Assembly (NCBI GenBank): GCA_002309375.1
Contig: DBXK01000028.1
Location: forward strand, 1,253-15,653
DNA from: Christensenella sp. UBA1214
Lineage (GTDB): Bacteria > Bacillota > Clostridia > Christensenellales > CAG-138
Direction: 5' to 3'
Length of the DNA stretch: 14,401 nucleotides
Part shown: positions 5,383 to 12,688 of the stretch, piece by piece
Position numbering within the stretch: the first letter of the stretch is position 1
How the letters are laid out: each line of letters opens with the position of its first letter
Made by a program: the position numbers and the translations under genes
Notes under the pieces: generated by a model
Told to the model about the DNA's origin: nothing
Database searches by the model: none
The model's input: the letters and a program-made list of their open reading frames with translations, nothing else

Positions 5383-8379
5383 TCAGTTCCGGCCGTTCAT
5401 TATGCCGGAGATATATGCAAGCTCCTCTTCATTCAGCGTGCCGAGACAGTATTCGAAACTTTCGGGGCTGTTCTCGCGCTGATGCCCGAGAAGCAGGCGA
5501 AACCCGTCATGGTATTCTTCCGGTGCGTTCAGAGCGCCGTTGATGACGTACATAACAAGATATTCCTGCCGGAAGTAAGACGAGACCGAAGCAGGGAGCA
5601 GCCTTTGAACAAGCTCCTTCCAGTCGTCCATGCCGTATTCGCGGCCGAACCAGTTCCAATCCATCCCGAAAAGATCGCGCAGGACCCATTGACCGTTGCA
5701 TATGAAAGATTGATCATCGCCTTCCCCCGGATTATCAAGGGTATCGTCAAGAGTGCTTTCGATAGACAGGGGCAGGCGGCTCATCGGATCGGCCCATGAA
5801 TACGAATAGATATGGTCGGGGCTCATGCCGCCGTCATCTGAAGTGTCAAGCACGCAAAGGAATGAACCGTCGCTCTGCGGGGTTATCCGGTAACTGAAGC
5901 CGTAACCGAACATGCCGTAGAAACGGTCGTTTTGAATATTGACCGAACAGGCATAGAGATCATTCTCGCCGCTCATGCTTGCCGTGAAAGTATACGCATC
6001 GACGGGGACAAAGCACATCCCGGCGGAGCATCCGTAGTACGATCCGGGCAAAAGCGGATAACAGTTGATCGAAGAGCCTGTGACGGCGGCTTCAAGGCAT
6101 TTCAGCGGATTGTCATCGGAGCAGTTCAGGAATCTTTCACAGCGCAGCCCGGCGAGATATTCCATTATGCCGAGATAGCATTCCTCCGAGCCGTCAGCAG
6201 GTATTCCGGCGCTCCGAAGGTCATCGGGCGTAAGGGTCACGCTGCGCAGGCTTTCGAGATCCAGTTCCTTGAATGCGCGCTTGATGCGGCCGTCCAATTC
6301 CGAAGTATCGACGCCGTCTGCCAACCACGCCGTGTTTATCACGCCGGAGTATTCGATATTCCACTGGCCGTCATTACCGTAAAGGAACGTTACGTCGAGC
6401 ACCGCCCATCCGTTGGTGGAAGGGAAGCTGACGATGCGGAAGCGCGGTTCGACGGCGTATTTCATTCCGACACTGGCTCTCGAACGCTCAAAGCCGAGAT
6501 CCAGCGTTTCATTCGCCGCCTGAGCATACGGCCAGGCCCGTTCGATGAACCATTCATCGTCCGGCACGGTAGGATTGCCGTCGGCGCTGATCCGGACGCC
6601 CGTGGGAAGCTCATCAAGAACGCTGAGATCAAAAATCAGGTTGCTGTTGATTTCAAGATGAGCAAGCTTCTCAAGAGCCTTGAGCCCGTCGATGCTTTTT
6701 ATTTGATTATCGTTGGCAATCAGCGTTTCGAGCTCCGCCATATTCGAACAGAAACCGAGTCTGTTGATCATATTGCCGGAAATGTCAAGGTAACGCAGCT
6801 TCGTCAGATCTGAACCGGAAAGGATGCTTTCTTCAACGATCTTATTGCTTCCGAGATCAAGCCTCGTAAGCTCGCTGAGGTGAACGATACCGTACAGCCA
6901 GTTGATTTTGTTGTTGCTTAAATCGAGCTCCGTAAGCTTCGTAAGCGCTGCAAGCGGATTGACGTTGCGGATGTTGTTATTTGAAAGATCGAGCTTCGTA
7001 AGCTCCGTGAACGCGGCGATATCGGAAATATCCGAAAGCCCGCAGCCGGAAAGATCGAGCTCCGTGAAGCCGAGGAGATCTTCCTTGCGGATCGTTCCGC
7101 TGAAGCCGTATTTTGCGCGGAAAGCGCTCTCGAAAGCGGGATCGGAAAACGCGGCGGCGTCGGGATCGGGCGTCGGCTCCGGCGCAGGAGTTTCGGTCGG
7201 GGCGGGGGAGACCGAAGGCTCGGTTTCTGCGGTCGGCGTTTCCGATGCGTCGGCTTCGGTTTTCTTATCGCTTCCGGCGACGGCGCAGCCGAAAACGAAG
7301 GCGGCGATCAGCAGCATGACGATCGAAACGGCAATGCCTTTTCGCCCGGCACCGGAGATCTGCCGGATCCGTTCGCGGAGCGTGCGTTTTTTGCCGTTCA
7401 TAGAGGTCGCTGCGGAAAGGATCACCGGCGCTTTTGACCTGTTCGTGGAAAGCGCGATCAGCGTCAGACCGTATTTCTCCCTTTCGCTTTCGCCGAGCGC
7501 TTTTACGGCGCCCGCATCCGCAAAGAGCTCGCTGTCCCGAACGGAAAGCGCGGCTGCCCACCAGACAAGGGGATTGTACCAGTGCAGCGAAAGCGCGGCG
7601 CAGCGCAGCAGCGAGAGGATATGGTCGCCGTGGCGATAATGCGCCGTCTCGTGCGCGAGCACGCAGCGAAGCGTTTCTCCGTCCCTTGCGGCTTCGCCGG
7701 AAACATAGATCGTGCCGAGGAAGAGGCAGGATGAAGCCAGCCCGTCGACGGCATAGACCGGCCGCTTGCAGTCGGCTTCGATACGTCTGCGCCTTGAGCG
7801 AAGGCGGATGTAAAGGCGAACGTTTGCAAAGATAAACACCGAAGCGGCGGCCAAGACGCCCGCGAGCCAGACGATCCGGAGAATATCCCGAAGGCGGATC
7901 GCGCTCTTCATGCGTTCATAACGCTCCGGAGCCGCGTCCCGGATCACGGAGGAAACAACGGGGACGGCGGTCGGCTTTTCCTGTTCGGTTATCGCCGCGG
8001 CAGCTTCGCCTGCGGGAGACGATGTTTCCGCGCCGATCGGCGCCGTCGTCACGGCGGTTTCGGGGGCTGAATCGGCCCCTGGCGCCGCCGCGCCGGGCAT
8101 GTGGTAGCGGATCAGGCGGATCTCGCCGTTGTCCGTTCGTTCGATCGCATCAACGCCGCGCACCGCTTCATAATCGCCGATAACTTCGGCTCTTTCGGCA
8201 ACTGAGCTCACGCTCACGGGCAGATGAAAGAGCGTCCCCGGGATCAGCAGGCGAACAAGCACGAGCCCCCAAAGCGCGTAGCGAAGGCCGGGCCGCATTT
8301 TACGGCCGAAAAGTGCGCGGATGGCAATCACGGCAAGGATCAATACGCTTGAAGAAATTACCCAAATAATATCGGTCAT
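5383..8379 (-). CDS. BlaR1-like M56 membrane metalloprotease fused to extracellular leucine-rich repeats
   Basis: This 998-residue protein has a BlaR1-type N-terminal half. Membrane segments lie at about 3-20, 34-50, 166-187 and 348-368, with a Pro/Ala/Thr-rich outside loop (55-165). The cytoplasmic M56 protease has HETAH (243-247), HWYNPLVWW (266-274) and the third ligand region DSELFAD (282-288; Glu284). After TM4 come a Pro/Thr/Glu-rich spacer (about 376-408), about seven to eight 22-residue leucine-rich repeats of LDLSNN type (about 434-600) and an unrecognised C-terminal domain (about 610-998) rich in Cys. No SxxK penicillin-binding sensor domain is visible, so beta-lactams are an unlikely signal. 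The ATG overlaps the stop of the repressor gene (ATGA), which implies translational coupling. By analogy with BlaR1, ligand binding outside would activate the protease and inactivate the repressor. The signal is unknown. Confidence 0.92.
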   Translation of the reverse strand: MTDIIWVISSSVLILAVIAIRALFGRKMRPGLRYALWGLVLVRLLIPGTLFHLPVSVSSVAERAEVIGDYEAVRGVDAIERTDNGEIRLIRYHMPGAAAPGADSAPETAVTTAPIGAETSSPAGEAAAAITEQEKPTAVPVVSSVIRDAAPERYERMKSAIRLRDILRIVWLAGVLAAASVFIFANVRLYIRLRSRRRRIEADCKRPVYAVDGLASSCLFLGTIYVSGEAARDGETLRCVLAHETAHYRHGDHILSLLRCAALSLHWYNPLVWWAAALSVRDSELFADAGAVKALGESEREKYGLTLIALSTNRSKAPVILSAATSMNGKKRTLRERIRQISGAGRKGIAVSIVMLLIAAFVFGCAVAGSDKKTEADASETPTAETEPSVSPAPTETPAPEPTPDPDAAAFSDPAFESAFRAKYGFSGTIRKEDLLGFTELDLSGCGLSDISDIAAFTELTKLDLSNNNIRNVNPLAALTKLTELDLSNNKINWLYGIVHLSELTRLDLGSNKIVEESILSGSDLTKLRYLDISGNMINRLGFCSNMAELETLIANDNQIKSIDGLKALEKLAHLEINSNLIFDLSVLDELPTGVRISADGNPTVPDDEWFIERAWPYAQAANETLDLGFERSRASVGMKYAVEPRFRIVSFPSTNGWAVLDVTFLYGNDGQWNIEYSGVINTAWLADGVDTSELDGRIKRAFKELDLESLRSVTLTPDDLRSAGIPADGSEECYLGIMEYLAGLRCERFLNCSDDNPLKCLEAAVTGSSINCYPLLPGSYYGCSAGMCFVPVDAYTFTASMSGENDLYACSVNIQNDRFYGMFGYGFSYRITPQSDGSFLCVLDTSDDGGMSPDHIYSYSWADPMSRLPLSIESTLDDTLDNPGEGDDQSFICNGQWVLRDLFGMDWNWFGREYGMDDWKELVQRLLPASVSSYFRQEYLVMYVINGALNAPEEYHDGFRLLLGHQRENSPESFEYCLGTLNEEELAYISGIMNGRN
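6567..7080 (-). repeat. Tandem leucine-rich-repeat codons, period about 66 bp
   Basis: This part of the M56 gene encodes seven to eight consecutive 22-residue repeats (residues about 434-605) with a core of L-x-x-L-D-L-S-x-N-x-I. The units stay similar at DNA level: phrases such as GATCGAGCTCCGTGAAGC recur about every 66 bases on the + strand between 6920 and 7070. The units near the linker are the most alike; those toward 6600 have diverged. The spacing matches the internalin/SDS22 type of repeat. Confidence 0.8.
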
Positions 8380-8753
8380 TTTTCTTCACGTCCTTTCCGG
8401 AGGATCGCCACAAGTTCTTCGATCTCCGCTTCCGAAAGATCGCTTTCCTCGGTCATCGTGCTGACGAGCAGAGCGAACGAGCCGGTTTTGATGCGGGAAA
8501 GCGTGCTCTTCGCTTCCGAACGCACTGCGTCGCTGCGTCCGGTGATCGGATAGAAAAGCTTGGACCGCCCGCCGGTCTCGATCCGGACGGCGCCTTTATC
8601 CGCAAGTCGGTTGAGCATGATGTTGATCGTCGCCTTGCCCCAGCCCGTGTCGGTCTTCAGCGCATTCACCATTTTCGAGATCGTAAGCGGGCTCTCGTCC
8701 CATAAAAGATTCATGAGCTTCCATTCGCCGTCGGAAAATGAGTGATTGTTCAT
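8376..8753 (-). CDS. BlaI/MecI/CopY-family transcriptional repressor
   Basis: The 125-residue protein matches the family length. It has an N-terminal winged helix (about 5-70) including SDGEWKLMNLLW, GWGKATINIMLNRL and GGRSKLFYPI, and a C-terminal dimerisation helix bundle with SDLSEAEIEELVAIL. Residues T99-M100 align with the Asn-Phe site where Staphylococcus BlaI is cut (my alignment by eye). The ATG at 8753 is chosen because GGAGGT (8759-8764) lies five bases upstream; a longer reading frame starting at 8816 would run through the promoter and an operator. The gene overlaps the M56 protease gene by four bases. It is expected to bind the two dyads upstream and repress its own operon until the partner protease inactivates it. 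Confidence 0.93.
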   Translation of the reverse strand: MNNHSFSDGEWKLMNLLWDESPLTISKMVNALKTDTGWGKATINIMLNRLADKGAVRIETGGRSKLFYPITGRSDAVRSEAKSTLSRIKTGSFALLVSTMTEESDLSEAEIEELVAILRKGREEK

Positions 8754-8767
8754 TTTGCACCTCCAAA

Positions 8768-8785
8768 GGATAACATGTGTTATCC
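8768..8785. promoter_or_regulatory. Proximal repressor operator (O1)
   Basis: GGATAACATGTGTTATCC is a perfect dyad with 8-base arms (GGATAACA / TGTTATCC) around a TG spacer. It begins 15 bases upstream of the repressor ATG and covers the start of the transcript, just past the -10 box. It is the natural BlaI-family target here, by position and by resemblance to the ACA-N2-TGT core of known BlaI/MecI operators. Confidence 0.8.
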
Positions 8786-8794
8786 GTTTATTTA

Positions 8795-8823
8795 ATGATA
8801 TCACAATGGATAACAAATGTCAA
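8795..8823 (-). promoter_or_regulatory. Sigma-A type promoter of the repressor/M56 operon
   Basis: On the - strand a perfect TTGACA (8818-8823) and TATCAT (8795-8800) are separated by 17 bases. The start site should fall about 7 bases past the -10 box, near 8788. One dyad overlaps the -35 box and the spacer, and the other covers the start of the transcript, so a bound repressor would block polymerase. Confidence 0.87.
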
Positions 8824-8825
8824 CC
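8808..8825. promoter_or_regulatory. Distal repressor operator (O2), imperfect copy
   Basis: GGATAACAAATGTCAACC repeats the left arm of the proximal operator exactly and matches 6 of 8 bases of the right arm. Its mismatched half is the part that forms the TTGACA box, so promoter need explains the loss of symmetry. The centres of the two dyads are 40 bases apart, close to four helix turns, which places them on nearly the same face of the DNA. Confidence 0.72.
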
Positions 8826-8848
8826 CTTAATCCGGAGTTTTTGAAATC

Positions 8849-8875
8849 AAAAAGAGCTCCGCTTTTGCGGAGCTC
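8849..8875 (-). terminator. Rho-independent terminator after ilvE
   Basis: On the - strand GAGCTCCGC, a 4-base AAAA loop and GCGGAGCTC form a perfect 9-bp stem followed by TTTTT. It lies about 33 bases past the ilvE stop and ends 26 bases before the -35 box of the repressor operon, so the two units are separate. Confidence 0.88.
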
Positions 8876-8908
8876 CGGAGCGGCGATGACGCCGAAAAAT
8901 CTGCGTTA

Positions 8909-9997
8909 TCAGTCCTTATCGATATCGGTGACCCAGCCGTGGGTATCCGCGATGCGGCCCCACTGCAGGCCGGTGAGGGTGTTGTAGAGCTTCATGGTCA
9001 GCTCGCCGATGCCGTTGTTGACGGACTTGTCGCCGATGAAGATATGCTTGTCGCGGTATGCGAGTTCGCCGACGGGGGAGACGACGGCGGCGGTGCCGGT
9101 GCCGAATGCCTCGGTCAGCTTGCCGCTTTCGCCGGCCTCGAAGAGCTCATCAACGGAGAGCGGACGCTCCTCGACTTCGATGCCCATCTCGCGGGCGAGG
9201 GTCATGACGCTGCGGCGGGTGATGCCGGGCAGGATCGTATCCTCGAGGGGAGCGGTGACGAGCTTGCCGTCGATGAGGAACATCATGTTCATCGCGCCGA
9301 CTTCCTGGACGTACTTCATGTACTCGCCGTCGAGCCAGAGGACCTGGCTGTAGCCTTCCTTTTCGGCCTCCGCGCCGGCGAGGATGGAGCAGGCATAGTT
9401 GCCGCCGGTCTTCGCAAAGCCGGTGCCGCCGCGGATCGCGCGGACGTATTTATCCTCAACGCGGATGCGGATCGGGGCGAGGCCCGCCTTATAGTAAGCG
9501 CCGGAGGGGGAGCAGATGATGTAGTAGATGTAGTGCTTCGCCGCGTGTACGCCGAGAGCCTCGTCGTTCGCGATCATCGTCGGGCGGAGATAGAGGCTGG
9601 TGCCGGGGTTATGGGGGACCCAGTCGCGCTCGACCTGAACGAGCTGACGCATCGCTTCATAGTTGAAGTCGACATCGACGCGGGGCATGCAGAGACGGTC
9701 CGCAGAGTTGTTCAGACGGCGGGCGTTGTCCTTCGCGCGGAACATGAGGATACGGTCGTCATCGGTGCGGTAGGCCTTCAGACCTTCGAAGATCTCCTGA
9801 GCATAGTGGAAAACGGAGCTCGCGGGATCCATCGAAAAACGCTGATAGGGGACGATGCGGGCATCATGCCACTCGCCGTCATCATAGTTCATGATGAACA
9901 TATGGTCGGTAAAACGCTTGCCGAAGCCGAGGGAGCCTTCTTCTTCCCTGGTGGGCTTCTGCTTGAGCTCGGTTGCCTTGGTGATCTTGATATCCAT
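8909..9997 (-). CDS. ilvE: Branched-chain amino acid aminotransferase
   Basis: The 362-residue protein is a fold-type IV PLP aminotransferase. It catalyses reversible transfer of the amino group between 2-oxoglutarate/glutamate and leucine, isoleucine or valine. Evidence includes FHYAQEIFEGLKAYR (63-77), YLRPTMIAND (136-145), the PLP lysine motif GGTGFAKTGGNY (190-201; Lys196), EVGAMNMMF (232-240) and LEDTILPGITR (251-261). The length and motifs fit the longer BCAT group that also includes the eukaryotic enzymes. The ATG at 9997 follows a near-perfect AGGAGGT (10004-10010) at six bases. It is followed by its own terminator and preceded by a probable promoter, so it may be transcribed alone or by readthrough from the yigZ unit. 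No T-box or other leader fits in the 77-base gap. Confidence 0.95.
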   Translation of the reverse strand: MDIKITKATELKQKPTREEEGSLGFGKRFTDHMFIMNYDDGEWHDARIVPYQRFSMDPASSVFHYAQEIFEGLKAYRTDDDRILMFRAKDNARRLNNSADRLCMPRVDVDFNYEAMRQLVQVERDWVPHNPGTSLYLRPTMIANDEALGVHAAKHYIYYIICSPSGAYYKAGLAPIRIRVEDKYVRAIRGGTGFAKTGGNYACSILAGAEAEKEGYSQVLWLDGEYMKYVQEVGAMNMMFLIDGKLVTAPLEDTILPGITRRSVMTLAREMGIEVEERPLSVDELFEAGESGKLTEAFGTGTAAVVSPVGELAYRDKHIFIGDKSVNNGIGELTMKLYNTLTGLQWGRIADTHGWVTDIDKD

Positions 9998-10026
9998 GTT
10001 GTTACCTCCTGAAAAATTTGGCAGTA

Positions 10027-10032
10027 ATTATA
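10027..10032 (-). promoter_or_regulatory. Probable -10 box of ilvE promoter
   Basis: A perfect TATAAT on the - strand lies in the 77-base gap between the yigZ homologue and ilvE. It predicts a start near 10020 and a leader of about 23 bases carrying the strong ribosome site. No convincing -35 box stands 16-18 bases upstream, so it is only a likely promoter. Confidence 0.45.
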
Positions 10033-10074
10033 ATCTTTGGCGCTTGCCGCATTGCGGTTCGCGGAAAATCGGGT

Positions 10075-10695
10075 TTAAAGGGGCAGATACTCTTCGCCGG
10101 TGATTTCGGGCTTTGCCCGCCCGTCGGTACGCTCGACGATATCCGCCTTGAAAGCATCGGACTTTTCGGCGGGGACGAGGCAGCGGAAGAGGATGCTGTC
10201 CGTAAAATCGACGCTTTTGACAGTTGAATTCGCGCGGACGAAGCCTTCGAGCGCGCCGTAGCGCGTATAATCGACGCTGAATTCAACGAGGGAGCAGGGC
10301 GTCATAACGACATTTCCGGCGGCGGAAAGCGCGTCGGAAGCGGATTTGGAGTAGGCGCGGACGAGGCCGCCGCTGCCGAGAAGGATGCCGCCGAAATAGC
10401 GGGTCACGACGATCAGCGCATTCTCCGTTTCGGTGCGGATCAGCGTGTCCATGATCGGCATGCCGGCTGTGCCGCCGGGCTCGCCGTCGTCGGAAAACCT
10501 GCGGATCCCGCCGCGAAGGGAGTAGGCATAGCAGTTATGCGTCGCGTCGTAATGGAGCTTGCGGATCCCTTCGAGCTTTTCAAGCGCTTCTTCTTCCGAT
10601 GAAACGGGGAAGCACCTTCCGATGAAACGGGACCGGTTGACGATGAATTCCGTTTCGGATGCGCTTTTCGGGGTTTTATAAGGCTTCAGCGCCAT
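10075..10695 (-). CDS. yigZ: YigZ/IMPACT family protein (UPF0029)
   Basis: The 206-residue protein shows the full set of family motifs: HNCYAYSLR (53-61), RFSDDGEPGGTAGMPI (66-81) and VTRYFGGILLGSGGLVRAYS (97-116). A C-terminal DUF1949-like ferredoxin-fold domain follows from about 135. The size equals that of E. coli YigZ. The biochemical role in bacteria is not settled; eukaryotic IMPACT modulates the Gcn2 pathway, which bacteria lack. The ATG at 10695 has AAGGAG (10705-10710) nine bases upstream. It begins 28 bases after the aminotransferase gene and is most likely its operon partner. Confidence 0.93.
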   Translation of the reverse strand: MALKPYKTPKSASETEFIVNRSRFIGRCFPVSSEEEALEKLEGIRKLHYDATHNCYAYSLRGGIRRFSDDGEPGGTAGMPIMDTLIRTETENALIVVTRYFGGILLGSGGLVRAYSKSASDALSAAGNVVMTPCSLVEFSVDYTRYGALEGFVRANSTVKSVDFTDSILFRCLVPAEKSDAFKADIVERTDGRAKPEITGEEYLPL

Positions 10696-10723
10696 TCGCG
10701 TGGGCTCCTTGGAGGGCGTTACG

Positions 10724-11911
10724 TTACATCTCCGCCTTCATTTCGCGGATCAGATCGCCGAGGCGCTTGATGCCTTCGACGATGCGCTCTTCGGGCTCCG
10801 CGGAGAAGTTAAGACGGAAAGTGTTCTTGCCTGCGCCGGGGGTGGTGTGGAAGGGCTCGCCGGGAACGAACGCGACTTTCCTTTCAACGGCGCGGCGGAA
10901 GAGTTTATCTGCTTCCCAGCCTTCGGGAAGGGTGCACCAAATGAACAGACCGCCGACGGGGCGCTCGTAGCGGACCCACTCGGGGAAGTATTTATCCATC
11001 GCCTCGATCATGCAGTTCGCGGATTTCGCGTACACGCCGGAAATGAACTCGATATGCTTATCCATATAGCCCCTGTTGATGAATTCGGCGACGATCGCCT
11101 GGTTCAGGTTCGGGGAATGGGTATCGCTGCCCTGCTTTGCGATGGTCATCTTCCGGATAAGATCCTTGTTGCCGAAGCAGAGGGCGACGCGAAGGCCGGG
11201 GGAGATGGTCTTTGAAAAACTGGTCAGAACGATGACGTTGTCGCTCGTGTCGAAGCTCTTGATCGTCGGGACCTTCTCGCCGGTGAAACGGAGGGAAGCA
11301 TAGGGATCGTCCTCGATGACGAGCATATTGTATTCCGCCGCCAGCTCGGCGATGCGCTTGCGTGTTGCGGCGCCGGTGACATAGCCGGAGGGGTTCTGGA
11401 AGGTCGGGATGCAGTAGAACATCACCGGATGATACTTTTTAACGACTTCTTCGAGCTCGTCCGCGTGGATGCCGTCGGTATGGATCGGAACGGTGACGAG
11501 CTTCGCCTGTGCAACGTGGAAGGTCTGCAGCGCGCCGAGGAAGCTGGGCTCCTCAACGAGCACGACGTCGCCGGGGTTGATCACGGCCTTGCAGAGAAGG
11601 TCGAGGCCCTGCATGGAACCGGTCAGCGCAAGAACGTTGTCGAGTTCGCCGTGAAGGCCGTTGCCGGGAAGTATATAGTCGAGGTATGCGCGGCGGAGGG
11701 GCATATAACCCTCGGTCGCACCGTACTGCAAAAGGATGTCGGCCTTATCGCGGAGAAGCTCATCGGTGATCTCGCGGATGACTTCCTTGGGGAAGCAGGC
11801 CTTCGAAGGATTGCCGCCGCCGAAGGAGATGATCGCCGGATCGCCCAAAAGCTTGAAGAGTTCTCTGATCGCACTGCCGGAAACACCCTGCATACGTTCT
11901 GCTATCTGCAT
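10724..11911 (-). CDS. PLP-dependent class I/II aminotransferase (2-aminoadipate/aromatic transaminase-like)
   Basis: The 395-residue protein has a fold-type I aminotransferase layout: ISFGGGNPS near residue 28, YGATEGYMPLR (63-73), PTFQNPSG (169-176; Asn173), EDDPY (200-204) and the PLP lysine in SFSKTISPGLR (Lys234). It resembles enzymes annotated as 2-aminoadipate transaminase (LysN) and the aminotransferase domain of MocR regulators, but has no DNA-binding domain. Substrate range in this group is wide and cannot be fixed here. The ATG at 11911 is preferred because GGAGGT (11918-11923) is six bases upstream; an in-frame TTG at 11929 lies upstream of that site. It heads a unit with the yigZ homologue, under the promoter at 11951-11979. 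Confidence 0.9.
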   Translation of the reverse strand: MQIAERMQGVSGSAIRELFKLLGDPAIISFGGGNPSKACFPKEVIREITDELLRDKADILLQYGATEGYMPLRRAYLDYILPGNGLHGELDNVLALTGSMQGLDLLCKAVINPGDVVLVEEPSFLGALQTFHVAQAKLVTVPIHTDGIHADELEEVVKKYHPVMFYCIPTFQNPSGYVTGAATRKRIAELAAEYNMLVIEDDPYASLRFTGEKVPTIKSFDTSDNVIVLTSFSKTISPGLRVALCFGNKDLIRKMTIAKQGSDTHSPNLNQAIVAEFINRGYMDKHIEFISGVYAKSANCMIEAMDKYFPEWVRYERPVGGLFIWCTLPEGWEADKLFRRAVERKVAFVPGEPFHTTPGAGKNTFRLNFSAEPEERIVEGIKRLGDLIREMKAEM

Positions 11912-11950
11912 AAAAAAACCTCCGTTCAATGTCTGTGATTCTATAATTCC

Positions 11951-11979
11951 ATTTTAGTCCTTTAGGGACGGGGTTGCAA
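11951..11979 (-). promoter_or_regulatory. Sigma-A type promoter of the aminotransferase-yigZ unit
   Basis: On the - strand TTGCAA (11974-11979) and TAAAAT (11951-11956) are 17 bases apart, predicting a start near 11944 and a leader of about 33 bases. It lies in the 129-base gap between the GNAT gene and the aminotransferase gene. Confidence 0.7.
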
Positions 11980-11980
11980 A

Positions 11981-12028
11981 TATATTTACCGTAATTCGCT
12001 TGAAAATCGCCCTGCCGCCGTAAATATA
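11981..12028. repeat. Inverted repeat upstream of the aminotransferase promoter
   Basis: TATATTTAC (11981-11989) and GTAAATATA (12020-12028) are perfect 9-base inverted arms 30 bases apart. The inner arm touches the -35 box of the aminotransferase promoter, and the outer arm lies 12 bases past the GNAT stop. It may be a pair of regulator half-sites; an AT-rich stem with a 30-base loop and no T run is a poor terminator. No known operator consensus is recognised. Confidence 0.5.
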
Positions 12029-12040
12029 CCAAATCGAGCG

Positions 12041-12673
12041 TCAAGACGCGGAAGCTTCGCTTTCAACGAGCGCTTTAAGGTACTCCCGGCGGAGCATCGC
12101 GTAGTGCTTCACGCTGCGCCACTGCAGCCTTCCGCGGACGCGGGTATGGATGGATGACTTCATTTCGCCCTCCCGGCGCATGCCGATGCGCTTCATCACG
12201 CGCTCGGAATCGCGATTCTCGCTGTCGCACCTTGCATAGATGCGGTGCAGATCAAGGCAGAGGAACCCGAAGCGCAGCATCCCGGCCGCCGCCTCAGCGG
12301 CATAACCGTTCTTCCAGAAGCGCTTGTTGAAGATGTATCCGAGCTCGGCCTGCTCGCGGTCGTCGGTCAGATAAAGCCCGACTGCGCCGATGAGCTCGCC
12401 CGTTTCCTTAAGGCAGACGGCAAGGTCGAAGGCCTTCCTTGGAGAGCTGATCTGGTGCGCAAGGCGGGAATGGATGAAATTCACGACGTCGTCGCGGCTG
12501 TCCGGCCCCCAGGTCATGTAGATGGTGTTTTCGGCGTCGCCGGCATAGGCGAAGACCGCTTCGACGTCGTCGATATTGAATTCGCGAACGTACAGCCGTT
12601 CGGTTTCGAAAAGGATGAAATCGATCGCCGTTTCGCCGTCGCGGATCAGGCTTTCATCATTGTTTCCGTTCAT
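12041..12673 (-). CDS. GNAT-family N-acetyltransferase (RimJ/RimL-like)
   Basis: The 210-residue protein matches the Acetyltransf_3 group. It contains ETERLYVREFNIDD near residues 23-36, then IGAVGLYL, the acetyl-CoA binding loop RFWKNGYAAEA (118-128) and NRDSERVMKRIGMRREGEMK (153-172), the usual C-terminal signature. Members acetylate alpha-amino groups of proteins or small amines using acetyl-CoA; the substrate here is unknown. The ATG at 12673 has GAGG nine bases upstream; the GTG at 12682 would lie against that site and is rejected. The start is 15 bases past the hemW stop, so it is cotranscribed with hemW. Confidence 0.9.
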   Translation of the reverse strand: MNGNNDESLIRDGETAIDFILFETERLYVREFNIDDVEAVFAYAGDAENTIYMTWGPDSRDDVVNFIHSRLAHQISSPRKAFDLAVCLKETGELIGAVGLYLTDDREQAELGYIFNKRFWKNGYAAEAAAGMLRFGFLCLDLHRIYARCDSENRDSERVMKRIGMRREGEMKSSIHTRVRGRLQWRSVKHYAMLRREYLKALVESEASAS

Positions 12674-12688
12674 TGGAGCCACCTCGCA

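Noticed and set aside
6056..6063. An extra GGATAACA operator arm inside the M56 gene
   Set aside because: Only one arm is present, with no dyad partner, and the bases are explained by Cys-Tyr-Pro codons. Chance occurrence is likely.
5932..6813. 293-codon + strand open frame opposite the M56/LRR gene
   Set aside because: No recognisable motif or ribosome site; the - strand frame continues uninterrupted through it with clear LRRs.
8939..10012. Long + strand open frame (357 codons) opposite ilvE
   Set aside because: It is a G+C-driven shadow of ilvE, which has full family motifs and a near-perfect ribosome site.
10047..10065. CCGC/GCGG short hairpin between the yigZ homologue and ilvE as a terminator
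   Set aside because: Only a 4-bp stem and no T run on the - strand.
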